NCBI GenBank assembly: GCA_934445015.1
Contig: CAKSDJ010000016.1
Coordinates: 1-29,627 of the forward strand
Reading direction: 5' to 3'
DNA: 29,627 nucleotides
From: an uncultured Eubacteriales bacterium
Lineage (GTDB): Bacteria; Bacillota; Clostridia; Oscillospirales; Acutalibacteraceae
Shown here: piece by piece, positions 15,302 through 22,941 of the stretch
Position numbering within the stretch: the stretch's first letter is position 1
Layout of the letters: each line of letters opens with the position of its first letter
Notes under the pieces: generated by a model
Database searches by the model: none
What the model saw: only the letters and a program-made list of their open reading frames with translations
What the model was told of the DNA's origin: nothing
Translations under genes and position numbers: made by a program

Positions 15302-15679
15302 ATGGAAAATGTTAATCTGTTAAGCCCGTCGGCGCTTGCCTTTGTGGGCGATGCGGTTTACGGCTTAATGGTACGTACAAAACTTGCCGAGATAAACCGT
15401 TCTTCGGGCGATTTGCACAGTCTTTCGGTTAAATATGTAAATGCCTCGGCACAGGCAGAAGCATTGAAAATCATTGAACCGTGTCTTAGTGAAAAAGAAC
15501 TTGCGATATTCAGACGCGGCAGAAATTTTCATACGGGCAACACACCTAAAAATTCTACCGGCGGCGAATATCACACCGCAACAGGGCTTGAATGTTTGTT
15601 CGGATTTTTATATTTGTCAAATCAAAATGACCGCGTAAACGAGTTGTTCCAAATGATTTGGAACAATCAAAGAATATAA
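15302..15679 (+). CDS. mrnC: Mini-ribonuclease III
   Basis: A 125-residue enzyme consisting of the RNase III catalytic domain without the double-stranded RNA-binding domain. MrnC trims the ends of 23S rRNA precursor in Firmicutes. Catalytic residues are D17 in FVGDAVYGLMVR and E97 in TGLECLFGFLYL. A GGGTG lies before the ATG. Its stop is 2 nt before the stem of a terminator that runs up to the yitT start. Confidence 0.93.
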   Translation: MENVNLLSPSALAFVGDAVYGLMVRTKLAEINRSSGDLHSLSVKYVNASAQAEALKIIEPCLSEKELAIFRRGRNFHTGNTPKNSTGGEYHTATGLECLFGFLYLSNQNDRVNELFQMIWNNQRI

Positions 15680-15681
15680 AT

Positions 15682-15718
15682 AAACCCCCTTGTGCAAAAT
15701 ATATGCACGGGGGTTTTT
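15682..15718 (+). terminator. Terminator after mrnC whose 3' arm is the yitT ribosome-binding site
   Basis: AAACCCCC (15682-15689) and GTGCA (15692-15696) pair with TGCAC (15704-15708) and GGGGGTTT (15709-15716), with a 2-nt bulge; the run is T5. The GGGGG lies 7 nt before ATG 15721 of yitT, so the folded hairpin would hide the only visible ribosome-binding site. Confidence 0.8.
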
Positions 15719-15720
15719 AT

Positions 15721-16575
15721 ATGAAAAAGAGCATTTCAAAATTTATTGCCGATATAATGTATTTTATACTCGGAACATTTATATACTCGGTTGCGGTTAA
15801 TGTCTTTTTATTGCCAAACGGCATTTCGGCAGGTGGATTTACAGGTATAGCAACGGTAATAAACTATATTACTTCAATACCGACAGGCATAACTCTTTTT
15901 GTTCTTAATTTGCCGGTTTTGATTTTGGGATATATAAAAATCGGCAGTATATTCATACTTAAAACATCTTTTGTTACGGCAATACTCTCACTTATTCTTG
16001 ATATTACCGCGCGTATTTTACCGCCATTTAAAAGCGACGGAATTTTGGTTTCGGTTTTCGGCGGCATACTTATGGGGCTTGGGCTAAGCGTTGTGCTTCT
16101 TAGGGGCGCCACAACCGGCGGTATTGATATTATAGCAAAACTGCTTAATTCAAAATACCGACATATAAGCGTAGGCAAAATAATACTTGCGGCAGACGGG
16201 CTTGTTGTAATGCTTAATGCCGCGGTTTATAAAAATATTGAAAGCGCTTTGTACTCGGTTGTTGCAATATACGTTTCAACACGCATAATGGATCTGCTGC
16301 TTTACGGCGCCGATAAAGGAAAAATAATTTATATAGTTACAAATAACGCCGATTTAATATGCAAAGCAATAAACACAGAAATGCACCGCGGTGTAACAAG
16401 GATTTCGACAACGGGCGGATATACGGGCGAAGAACATATAATGCTTATGTGTACCGTGCGCAACCACGAGGCAGCGGCGGTGCATAATATTGTGCGCGAG
16501 TTTGACGGCGGTGCGTTTATAGTAGTTTGCGATGCCGGCGAAATTATAGGTACGGGATTTAAGCCGCAAACATAG
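15721..16575 (+). CDS. YitT family membrane protein (DUF161/DUF2179)
   Basis: A 284-residue protein with five or six N-terminal membrane segments (residues about 10-175, including GTFIYSVAVNVFLLPNGISAGG) and a soluble C-terminal DUF2179 domain (about 205-284, IIYIVTNNAD to EIIGTGF). The family is common in Firmicutes; transport of an unknown substrate is usually assumed. ATG 15721 is chosen because GGGGG lies 7 nt before it and the hydrophobic N-terminus follows at once. An in-frame ATG at 15703 lies in the hairpin loop and has no ribosome-binding site; the frame is also open upstream into the end of mrnC. Confidence 0.9.
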   Translation: MKKSISKFIADIMYFILGTFIYSVAVNVFLLPNGISAGGFTGIATVINYITSIPTGITLFVLNLPVLILGYIKIGSIFILKTSFVTAILSLILDITARILPPFKSDGILVSVFGGILMGLGLSVVLLRGATTGGIDIIAKLLNSKYRHISVGKIILAADGLVVMLNAAVYKNIESALYSVVAIYVSTRIMDLLLYGADKGKIIYIVTNNADLICKAINTEMHRGVTRISTTGGYTGEEHIMLMCTVRNHEAAAVHNIVREFDGGAFIVVCDAGEIIGTGFKPQT

Positions 16576-16615
16576 CAAAAAATACAATTTAACACCTGTC
16601 GGTTAATTTCACCGT

Positions 16616-16634
16616 CACTATATATAGTGTTTTT
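16616..16634 (+). terminator. Probable terminator after yitT
   Basis: A 14-bp palindrome CACTATATATAGTG (16616-16629) is followed by five T. The stem is AT-rich, so it is moderate in strength. Nothing else is evident between yitT and the promoter at 16745. Confidence 0.5.
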
Positions 16635-16744
16635 GACGCGATGAACCGCTACATAAAATATATCTCAAAAAATCTTTGTAACATTTTCACATAAAGCGCA
16701 AAAATATTTCGTGAAAAATATAAGAAAAAATTTTAAAATTTTTC

Positions 16745-16773
16745 TTGCATTTATGCAACACTTGTGTTATTAT
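16745..16773 (+). promoter_or_regulatory. Promoter of the S10-spc operon
   Basis: TTGCAT (16745-16750), a 17-nt spacer and TATTAT (16768-16773) with an extended TG (TGTTATTAT). An AT-rich tract with A and T runs (16670-16745) lies upstream and could act as an UP element. Transcription would start near 16780. Confidence 0.65.
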
Positions 16774-16779
16774 CATAAG

Positions 16780-17056
16780 GCACGCTGCGAAAATGCGGCG
16801 TAATACATGCGTTGATGCGGGAGGTGGCCCATCTCGAATGGGGAAATTTCCGCGGAGTATGTCCGATTTAAAACCGGGCGAAAGAACTTGGAGGCACTCT
16901 CGGTTACTTGCGAAACCGTAGGTGTCGCGGCGATGCGAATCGCTGCTCCGGAATTGCGTTAACCCCAGCAATTGCCGGTTTTATGTTGTGCTGTAAAGAA
17001 AAACACGGCACGGTGTAAGTTTTGCCCGCCAACTAATCAAGGAGGCGAAAGTTCAC
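16780..17056 (+). promoter_or_regulatory. Long structured 5' leader of rpsJ (S10 operon), candidate autoregulatory RNA
   Basis: This 277-nt non-coding leader folds into successive helices by eye: ACGCTGC/GCGGCGT (16782-16801); a three-part arm ACATGC/GTATGT, GCGGGA/TTCCGC and CCCAT/ATGGG (16805-16861); GGCAC/GTGTC with inner CGGTT/AACCG (16893-16926); GCGGCGAT/ATCGCTGC closed by a GCGA tetraloop (16927-16946); a terminator-like hairpin (16948-16982); and GTGCTGT/ACGGCAC (16988-17011). The ribosome-binding site GGAGG for rpsJ follows at 17041. In E. coli, L4 controls its own operon through an S10 leader; whether L4 or another protein binds here is inference. I do not recognise it as a named family. 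Confidence 0.65.
16948..16982 (+). terminator. Terminator-like (attenuator) hairpin within the S10 leader
   Basis: CCGGAATTGC (16948-16957) pairs with GCAATTGCCGG (16968-16978) with one bulged base, followed by four T. Lying between promoter and rpsJ, it could act as a transcription attenuator. Confidence 0.5.
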
Positions 17057-17368
17057 ATGGCAGTGAAAGAAAAAATCCGAATTCGTATTAAAGGTTACGA
17101 CCACGCACTTGTAGACCAGTCCGCTGAAAAAATAGTGGAAACCGCTAAACGTACAGGAGCAAGGGTTTCAGGTCCCGTGCCGCTACCCACCGAAAAAGAG
17201 ATCGTAACAATCTTGCGTGCTGTTCATAAATACAAAGACAGCCGTGAACAGTTCGAAATGAGGACACACAAAAGGCTCATAGATGTAATAAGACCTTCAA
17301 ACAAAACAGTTGAAGCGCTTACTTCGCTTGAGCTCCCCGCCGGTGTTGAAATCGAAATCAAACTCTAA
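17057..17368 (+). CDS. rpsJ: 30S ribosomal protein S10
   Basis: A 103-residue small-subunit head protein. It starts IRIRIKGYDHALVDQSA and contains the loop VSGPVPLPTEKE, both typical; length is normal. Besides its place in the ribosome, S10 (NusE) pairs with NusB in transcription antitermination. GGAGG precedes the ATG. It heads the 27-gene same-strand run to rpmJ. Confidence 0.98.
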   Translation: MAVKEKIRIRIKGYDHALVDQSAEKIVETAKRTGARVSGPVPLPTEKEIVTILRAVHKYKDSREQFEMRTHKRLIDVIRPSNKTVEALTSLELPAGVEIEIKL

Positions 17369-17463
17369 TATACATTACGTATATGTGTTATTGTTATGTT
17401 TTCATTTAATACCGCAGGTCATGTCAGCGGTGCTGACCAATAACCAAAATGGAGGAAAAATCA

Positions 17464-18096
17464 ATGAAAAAGGCAATCATTGGCAAAAAGCTTGGTATGA
17501 CCCAGCTTTTTGATGCAAACGGTAATGTTGTTCCGGTTACTGTTATTGAAGCAGGTCCCTGTGTAGTTGCACAGAAAAAGACAGCCGAGAACGACGGTTA
17601 TGAAGCCATTCAGGTAGGCTACGGCGATATGAAGGCTTCTAAGGTAAGCAAGCCTGCAAAGGGTCACTTTGCAAAAGGCGACGTTGCTCCCAAAAAGGTG
17701 CTTCGCGAGTTTCGTCTTGAAGACACAAGCATTCTTAATGTGGGCGACATAATCAAGGCAGATGTATTTGCCGAAGGCGATGCAGTAGACGTACGCGGTA
17801 CTTCTAAAGGTAAGGGCTATGCCGGCACAATCAAGCGCTGGAACTTTGCCCGTCTTAAAGAATCACACGGTACAGGCCCTGTTCACCGCCACGGTGGTTC
17901 ACTCGGTGCTTGCTCAAGCCCTTCACGTGTATTCAAGGGTAAAAAGATGGCAGGTCACCTCGGCCACGAAAGAGTTACAGTTCAGAACCTTAGCGTAGTT
18001 AAGGTTGACGCAGAAAAGAACATAATTGCTGTTAAGGGCGCGGTTCCCGGTCCTAAGGGCGGCATTGTTGTGCTTTTCGACAGCGTAAAAGCGTAA
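17464..18096 (+). CDS. rplC: 50S ribosomal protein L3
   Basis: A 210-residue protein starting MKKAIIGKKLGMTQLF; it binds the 3' end of 23S rRNA and starts 50S assembly. ATG 17464 is chosen because GGAGG (17451-17455) lies 8 nt before it; an in-frame ATG at 17449 overlaps that site. The loop near the peptidyl transferase centre (HGTGPVHRHGGSLGACSSPS) is intact. A GTCAGC/GCTGAC hairpin (17423-17437) lies in the 95-nt gap after rpsJ. Confidence 0.98.
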   Translation: MKKAIIGKKLGMTQLFDANGNVVPVTVIEAGPCVVAQKKTAENDGYEAIQVGYGDMKASKVSKPAKGHFAKGDVAPKKVLREFRLEDTSILNVGDIIKADVFAEGDAVDVRGTSKGKGYAGTIKRWNFARLKESHGTGPVHRHGGSLGACSSPSRVFKGKKMAGHLGHERVTVQNLSVVKVDAEKNIIAVKGAVPGPKGGIVVLFDSVKA

Positions 18097-18115
18097 GGGA
18101 AGGAGTGTTTGAACT

Positions 18116-18739
18116 ATGCCAAATGTTGCAGTTGTTGATATGACAGGTAAAAAGGTCGGCACAATTGACCTCAGCGATGCCGTATTCGGTATTGCGCCTA
18201 ATGCGGTAGTTATGCACGCAGCAGTTGTTAACTACCTTGCAAACAAACGTCAGGGCACACAGTCCACTCTGACTCGTACAGAAGTTTCCGGAGGCGGCAA
18301 AAAGCCTTGGAGACAAAAGGGTACAGGCCATGCCCGTCAGGGCTCTACAAGAGCACCTCAGTGGAGACACGGCGGTATCGTACACGCACCGAAGCCCAGA
18401 GATTACTCATATTCTCTTAACAAGAAAGTTCGCAAACTTGCCTTAAAGTCTGCGCTTTCTGACAAGGTTTTGGGTGAAAATCTTATAGTTCTTGATGAAT
18501 TTAAGATGGACGAATACAAAACAAAAACCGCAGTCGCTTGCCTTAATGCAATCGGCGCCGGTAAAAAAACATTGGTTGTACTTGACAGCAACAATCCCTT
18601 TGCGGTAAAAAGCCTTGCAAATATTGCAGGCGTTAAAGCTGCTCAGGTTAACACAATCAATACTTACGACATCATTAACGCAGACAAAATTGTTATCGTT
18701 AAAGACGCCGTAGCAAAAATTGAGGAGGTGTACGCATAA
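18116..18739 (+). CDS. rplD: 50S ribosomal protein L4
   Basis: A 207-residue protein. The extended loop that reaches the polypeptide exit tunnel is clear around residues 60-100 (GGGKKPWRQKGTGHARQG). In E. coli L4 is also the repressor that binds the S10 leader, so it is the first candidate to bind the leader at 16780-17056. Its stop overlaps the rplW start by one base (TAATG). Confidence 0.97.
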   Translation: MPNVAVVDMTGKKVGTIDLSDAVFGIAPNAVVMHAAVVNYLANKRQGTQSTLTRTEVSGGGKKPWRQKGTGHARQGSTRAPQWRHGGIVHAPKPRDYSYSLNKKVRKLALKSALSDKVLGENLIVLDEFKMDEYKTKTAVACLNAIGAGKKTLVVLDSNNPFAVKSLANIAGVKAAQVNTINTYDIINADKIVIVKDAVAKIEEVYA

Positions 18740-19032
18740 TGAAAGCTCCGCAGGACATCATTATTGCTCCGGTAATCACCGAAAAAAGTATGTCGGGTAT
18801 TGCCGACAAAAAATACACCTTCAAGGTCGCCAAGGACGCTAACAAACTTGAAATTGCAGACGCAGTTGAAAAGTTGTTCAAGGTAGACGTTGCCAAGGTA
18901 AACACCATAAATGTACGCGGACAGCAAAGAAGAATGGGCCGCTATGAGGGTTACACCGCTTCCTGGAAAAAAGCAATCGTTACTCTTAAAGCCGATTCCA
19001 AATCAATCGAATTCTTTGACGGTTTGATGTAA
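18739..19032 (+). CDS. rplW: 50S ribosomal protein L23
   Basis: A 97-residue protein located at the tunnel exit, where it serves as docking site for trigger factor and the signal recognition particle. The motif APVITEKSM and the C-terminal KKAIVTLK are typical. GAGGTG lies 8 nt upstream, within the end of rplD. An 88-nt gap with a small GAAGCG/CGCTTC hairpin follows. Confidence 0.97.
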   Translation: MKAPQDIIIAPVITEKSMSGIADKKYTFKVAKDANKLEIADAVEKLFKVDVAKVNTINVRGQQRRMGRYEGYTASWKKAIVTLKADSKSIEFFDGLM

Positions 19033-19120
19033 TATCCGCAACAGGAGATTTTTTGAAATTTCCGGTGATGTATGAAGCGTAAAACGCGCTTCGCTAAGCC
19101 AAAACAGGAGAGTGAAACAA

Positions 19121-19987
19121 ATGGCAATAAAGCATTATAAGCCGACTACTAACGGCCGCCGCAATATGACAACAATGGATTATTCAGAGTTGTCAAAAGT
19201 AGCGCCCGAAAGAAGTTTGCTTGAACCTATTAAAAAGAATGCCGGCCGCAACAGTTACGGTCGCATCACCGTCCGCCACAGAGGCGGCGGCAACCGCAGA
19301 AAGTACAGAATCATCGATTTCAAGAGAGAGCGTTTCGGTATACCCGCTACGGTTTTAACTCTTGAGTATGACCCTAACCGTTCTGCATTTATCGCCCTCG
19401 TTCAGTATGAGGACGGCGAAAAGAGATACATCATCGCACCTCAGGATTTAAAAGTGGGCGATGTTGTAGTAAGCGGTCCCGATGCCGATATTAAACCCGG
19501 CAACGCACTTCCGCTTGTAAACATTCCGGTTGGTACGTTCCTTCACAATATCGAACTTTACCCGGGAAAAGGCGCGCAGCTTGCACGCAGTGCCGGTAAT
19601 ATGGCACAGCTTATGGCTAAAGAAAACGGCAAGGCACTGCTTCGTTTGCCTTCGGGCGAACTTCGCAACGTACCTGAAAACTGTATGGCAACCGTTGGCA
19701 CCGTTTCAAATCCGGAGCACGCCAACGTTAACTACGGTAAAGCAGGCCGTAAGCGTCACATGGGTTGGAGACCTACAGTTCGCGGTTCTGTAATGAACCC
19801 CTGCGATCACCCCCACGGCGGTGGTGAAGGTAAATCACCTATCGGTCGTCCTGGCCCTGTTACCCCTTGGGGTAAACCTACATTGGGCTATAAGACCCGC
19901 AAGAAAAACAAGGCAAGCGATAAGAATATCGTAAAACGCCTTAAGGAAGTCGACGAAAGGAGAATCAATCATGGGAAGAAGCATTAA
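19121..19987 (+). CDS. rplB: 50S ribosomal protein L2, with extended C-terminus
   Basis: A 288-residue protein needed for subunit joining and close to the peptidyl transferase centre. The start MAIKHYKPTTNGRRNMT and the HPHGGGEGKSPIG region are conserved. ATG 19121 is preferred to the in-frame GTG 19112 because GGAGAG lies just upstream of that GTG. The family usually has about 276 residues; here the frame runs on through VDERRINHGKKH, across the ribosome-binding site and first 17 nt of rpsS. Confidence 0.97.
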   Translation: MAIKHYKPTTNGRRNMTTMDYSELSKVAPERSLLEPIKKNAGRNSYGRITVRHRGGGNRRKYRIIDFKRERFGIPATVLTLEYDPNRSAFIALVQYEDGEKRYIIAPQDLKVGDVVVSGPDADIKPGNALPLVNIPVGTFLHNIELYPGKGAQLARSAGNMAQLMAKENGKALLRLPSGELRNVPENCMATVGTVSNPEHANVNYGKAGRKRHMGWRPTVRGSVMNPCDHPHGGGEGKSPIGRPGPVTPWGKPTLGYKTRKKNKASDKNIVKRLKEVDERRINHGKKH

Positions 19988-20246
19988 AAAAGGACCTTAC
20001 GTGCAACCTGTGTTGCTTAAAAGAGTTCAAGAAATGAATGAAGCCGGTGAAAAGCGCGTGCTTAAAACTTGGAGCCGTTCATCTACCATATTCCCCGATT
20101 TCGTCGGTCATACTTTTGCAGTGCATGACGGTCGCAAGCATGTGCCCGTATATGTAACTGAGGATATGGTTGGTCACAAACTCGGTGAGTTTGCGCCTAC
20201 AAGAACATTCAAGGGTCACGCCGGTTCTAAAACTACCGGTAAGTAA
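19971..20246 (+). CDS. rpsS: 30S ribosomal protein S19
   Basis: A 91-residue small-subunit head protein that contacts S13 and the A-site region. It starts MGRSIKKGPYVQPVL and contains the conserved GHKLGEFAPTRTFKGH. The start lies inside the end of rplB (17-nt overlap), with AAAGGAG upstream, so translation is probably coupled. Confidence 0.98.
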   Translation: MGRSIKKGPYVQPVLLKRVQEMNEAGEKRVLKTWSRSSTIFPDFVGHTFAVHDGRKHVPVYVTEDMVGHKLGEFAPTRTFKGHAGSKTTGK

Positions 20247-20268
20247 GCGGCCGAAAGGAGAGTTAACT

Positions 20269-20604
20269 ATGGAAGCAAGGGCTACACTGAAATACGCCCG
20301 TATTTCACCCCGTAAGGTGAAAATTGTTTTGGATCTTATCCGAAACCAAGATGCTGAAAAAGCTATGGCTATACTCAAATTCACTCCTAAATCCGCTTGT
20401 GAATATTTAGAGAAGTTGCTTCATTCAGCAATGGCGAATGCCGAAGAAAAAAATATGGATATGGCACGTCTTTATGTTGCGGAATGCCTCGTTTGTCCCG
20501 GACCTACTCTTAAGAGAATACGTCCTAAGGATCACGGCCGCGCACACCGCATACTCAAAAGAACAAGCCATATGACAATCGTTCTTAAAGAACGTGACGC
20601 ATAA
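20269..20604 (+). CDS. rplV: 50S ribosomal protein L22
   Basis: A 111-residue protein whose long beta hairpin lines the exit tunnel; mutations in that loop can affect macrolides in other species. The start MEARATLKYARISPRKVK and the hairpin region CPGPTLKRIRPKDHGRAHRI are typical. ATG 20269 is chosen because AAAGGAGAG lies just before it, although the frame is open from 20170 within rpsS. Confidence 0.97.
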   Translation: MEARATLKYARISPRKVKIVLDLIRNQDAEKAMAILKFTPKSACEYLEKLLHSAMANAEEKNMDMARLYVAECLVCPGPTLKRIRPKDHGRAHRILKRTSHMTIVLKERDA

Positions 20605-20621
20605 GAAAGGGAGGTTAAGTT

Positions 20622-21290
20622 ATGGGTCAGAAAGTTAATCCGCACGGCTACCGTGTAGGTATTATCAAAAACTGGAACTCACGTTGGTTTACCAATGACA
20701 GCAATTTCGGCGACACATTGGTTGAGGACTATAACCTCCGTAAATACCTCAAGAAAACTCTTTTCACTGCAGGTATTGCAAAAATCGAAATTGAACGTGA
20801 CGATAAGCGCGTAAGATTACACATTCACTGTGCAAAACCGGGTATGGTAATCGGACGCAACGGTGCCGAAATCGAGAAATTAAAGACAACTTGTCAGAAT
20901 ATGCTCGGTAAGCCCGTTATCATCAACATTGTTGAGATCAAAAACCCCGATGCAAACGCACAGCTTGTTGCAGAAAACATTGCTGCACAGCTTGAAAAGC
21001 GTGTATCTTTCCGCCGCGCAATGAAACTCTCAATCGGCAGAGCAATGCGTCTTGGCGTTAAGGGCATCAAAACACAGGTTTCGGGTCGTTTGGGCGGTGC
21101 CGAAATCGCAAGAAGCGAGCAGTACCATGAAGGCACTATTCCGCTTCAGACACTCAGAGCCGACATTGAATACGGTTTTGCCGAGGCAAACACTACCTAC
21201 GGTATTATCGGCGTCAAGGTTTGGATCTACAAGGGCGAAGTTCTTAATGAAAATCGCCGCACAAACAGAAGACAAGGAGGTTCACGCTAA
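20622..21290 (+). CDS. rpsC: 30S ribosomal protein S3
   Basis: A 222-residue protein with a KH RNA-binding domain (GMVIGRNGAEIEKLK near residues 74-88). It lines the mRNA entry tunnel and takes part in helicase activity there. It starts MGQKVNPHGYRVGIIKNW. GGGAGG precedes the ATG. The stop overlaps the rplP start by one base. Confidence 0.98.
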   Translation: MGQKVNPHGYRVGIIKNWNSRWFTNDSNFGDTLVEDYNLRKYLKKTLFTAGIAKIEIERDDKRVRLHIHCAKPGMVIGRNGAEIEKLKTTCQNMLGKPVIINIVEIKNPDANAQLVAENIAAQLEKRVSFRRAMKLSIGRAMRLGVKGIKTQVSGRLGGAEIARSEQYHEGTIPLQTLRADIEYGFAEANTTYGIIGVKVWIYKGEVLNENRRTNRRQGGSR

Positions 21291-21712
21291 TGTTAATGCC
21301 TAAGCGTGTTAAATACCGTCGTGTTCAGCGCGGACGTTTGACCGGCGCCGCATCACGCGGTACAACCGTAACACATGGTGATTTCGGTCTTCAGGCGTTA
21401 GAGCCTGCGTGGATCACCTCAAACCAAATAGAAGCAGCCCGTATTGCTATGACACGTTATATCAAACGTGGCGGTAAAGTTTGGATCAAGATATTCCCCG
21501 ATAAGCCGATAACCGAAAAACCCGCCGAAACCCGAATGGGTTCAGGTAAAGGTTCACCCGAGTATTGGGTAGCGGTTGTTAAACCCGGTCGCGTAATGTT
21601 TGAAATCGGCGGCGTATCAGAGGAACTCGCTCGCGAGGCTATGCGTCTTGCGGCAAACAAACTTCCTATTAAATGTAAGTTTGTAACCAAAGAGATGGGT
21701 GGTGAGCAGTAA
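21290..21712 (+). CDS. rplP: 50S ribosomal protein L16
   Basis: A 140-residue protein that helps place the A-site tRNA and organise the 50S centre. PKRVKYRRVQRGR and ETRMGSGKGSPEYWVAVVK are typical. AGGAGG at the end of rpsC lies about 10 nt before ATG 21290; an internal ATG at 21296 is less well spaced. Start and stop overlap rpsC and rpmC by one base each (TAATG). Confidence 0.98.
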   Translation: MLMPKRVKYRRVQRGRLTGAASRGTTVTHGDFGLQALEPAWITSNQIEAARIAMTRYIKRGGKVWIKIFPDKPITEKPAETRMGSGKGSPEYWVAVVKPGRVMFEIGGVSEELAREAMRLAANKLPIKCKFVTKEMGGEQ

Positions 21713-21918
21713 TGAATGCAAAGGAAATCAGAGAATTATCCGTAGCCGAACTTAATGAAAAATTGGCCGACTTAAAGGACGAACTTTATAAACTCCGTTT
21801 CCAGCACGCCATTAACCAGCTCGACAACCCCATGCGCATTAAAGCTGTCAAGAAAGACATTGCACGCGTACAAACAATCATTCGCGAAGCAGAACTTAAA
21901 GACAGCGCTAACGCTTAA
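21712..21918 (+). CDS. rpmC: 50S ribosomal protein L29
   Basis: A 68-residue helical-hairpin protein near the tunnel exit, next to L23. The pattern IRELSVAELNEKLADLKDELYKLRFQ is typical. It starts at the rplP stop (TAATG), so it is probably translationally coupled. It is followed by rpsQ after 15 nt, containing GGGAGG. Confidence 0.96.
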   Translation: MNAKEIRELSVAELNEKLADLKDELYKLRFQHAINQLDNPMRIKAVKKDIARVQTIIREAELKDSANA

Positions 21919-21933
21919 GGGAGGTAAACTGGA

Positions 21934-22191
21934 ATGAGCGAAAGAAACCTTCGTAAAACAAGAGTGGGCAAGGTTGTAAGCGACAAAATGGATAAAACCG
22001 TTGTAGTTGCTATTGAAGACAACGTTAAGCACCCGCTTTACAAGAAGATTATTAAAAACACTATCAGACTTAAGGCTCATGATGAGAACAACTCTTGTGG
22101 CGTTGGCGACAGAGTACTCATTATGGAAACGAGACCTCTCTCAAAGGATAAGAGATGGCGCGTTGCCGAAATAATCGAAAAGGCTAAGTAG
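21934..22191 (+). CDS. rpsQ: 30S ribosomal protein S17
   Basis: An 85-residue OB-fold protein that binds 16S rRNA early in 30S assembly. It shows RVGKVVSDKMDKTVVVAIE and CGVGDRVLIMETRPLSKDKRWRV split by the expected spacing. GGGAGG precedes the ATG. It is the last gene of the S10 block; rplN follows after 19 nt with no terminator, so S10 and spc blocks are joined. Confidence 0.97.
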   Translation: MSERNLRKTRVGKVVSDKMDKTVVVAIEDNVKHPLYKKIIKNTIRLKAHDENNSCGVGDRVLIMETRPLSKDKRWRVAEIIEKAK

Positions 22192-22210
22192 TCAAAGGGA
22201 GGAAACCACT

Positions 22211-22579
22211 GTGATACAACAACAGAGTTACCTCAAGGTTGCCGACAATACAGGTGCTAAAGAAATTATGTGCATCCGTGTTCTTGGAGGCTCCAAAAGG
22301 AGGTATGCCAACATCGGTGATGTTATCGTTGCTTCTGTTAAAAAGGCTGCGCCCGGCGGTACAGTTAAGAAGGGCGATGTCGTTAAGGCTGTTGTAGTTC
22401 GTTCTGCAAAAGGTCTTCGCCGTAATGATGGCACATACATTAGATTTGACGAAAATGCGGCAGTTATTATCCGTGATGATAAGAACCCGAGAGGTACCCG
22501 TATTTTCGGACCGGTAGCCCGTGAGTTGCGTGAAAAGGATTATACAAAAATTCTTTCACTTGCTCCGGAAGTACTTTAA
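22211..22579 (+). CDS. rplN: 50S ribosomal protein L14
   Basis: A 122-residue protein on the subunit interface, where the silencing factor RsfS binds in other bacteria. It starts with GTG: IQQQSYLKVADNTGAKEIMC is the normal N-terminus and GGGAGG lies just upstream, so the non-ATG start is well supported. The end GPVARELREKDYTKILSLAPEVL is typical. Confidence 0.97.
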   Translation: MIQQQSYLKVADNTGAKEIMCIRVLGGSKRRYANIGDVIVASVKKAAPGGTVKKGDVVKAVVVRSAKGLRRNDGTYIRFDENAAVIIRDDKNPRGTRIFGPVARELREKDYTKILSLAPEVL

Positions 22580-22596
22580 TGGGAGGTAAGGTAATT

Positions 22597-22920
22597 ATGA
22601 GTAAACTTCACATTAAAACCGGCGATACTGTAGTTCTCCTTACGGGAGATGCTAAGGACCGCAAGAAGACCGGCAAGGTTCTTGAGGTTAGTCCCAGCGA
22701 GGGCAAGGTTATTGTTGAAGGTCTTAACAAGGTTAAAAAACACGTTAAACCCCGCAAAGCCGGCGACCCTTCGGGCATAATCGAAACAGAAGGCGCAATC
22801 TATGCCTGCAAAGTACAGGTAGTTTGCCCTAAATGCAATAAGCCGACACGCGTTGGCACAAAGATCAACGAAGACGGCTCAAAAAATCGCGTTTGTAAAA
22901 AATGCGGAGAAACTTTTTAA
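22597..22920 (+). CDS. rplX: 50S ribosomal protein L24, zinc-ribbon form
   Basis: A 107-residue assembly-initiator protein with an N-terminal KOW motif (KIKTGDTVVLLTGDAKDRKK-like region, residues 5-25). The C-terminus carries two CxxC pairs (C77/C80 in CPKCN and C100/C103 in CKKCG), a likely zinc ribbon seen in some Firmicutes L24. ATG 22597 is chosen because GGGAGGT lies upstream; an in-frame ATG at 22579 abuts that site and overlaps the rplN stop. Confidence 0.96.
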   Translation: MSKLHIKTGDTVVLLTGDAKDRKKTGKVLEVSPSEGKVIVEGLNKVKKHVKPRKAGDPSGIIETEGAIYACKVQVVCPKCNKPTRVGTKINEDGSKNRVCKKCGETF

Positions 22921-22941
22921 GAGATAAGGAGGACATGACTT

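Noticed and set aside
15658..15720. Longer yitT product starting at TTG 15658 or ATG 15703.
   Set aside because: Both starts lack a ribosome-binding site and would place terminator-hairpin codons before the membrane segments.
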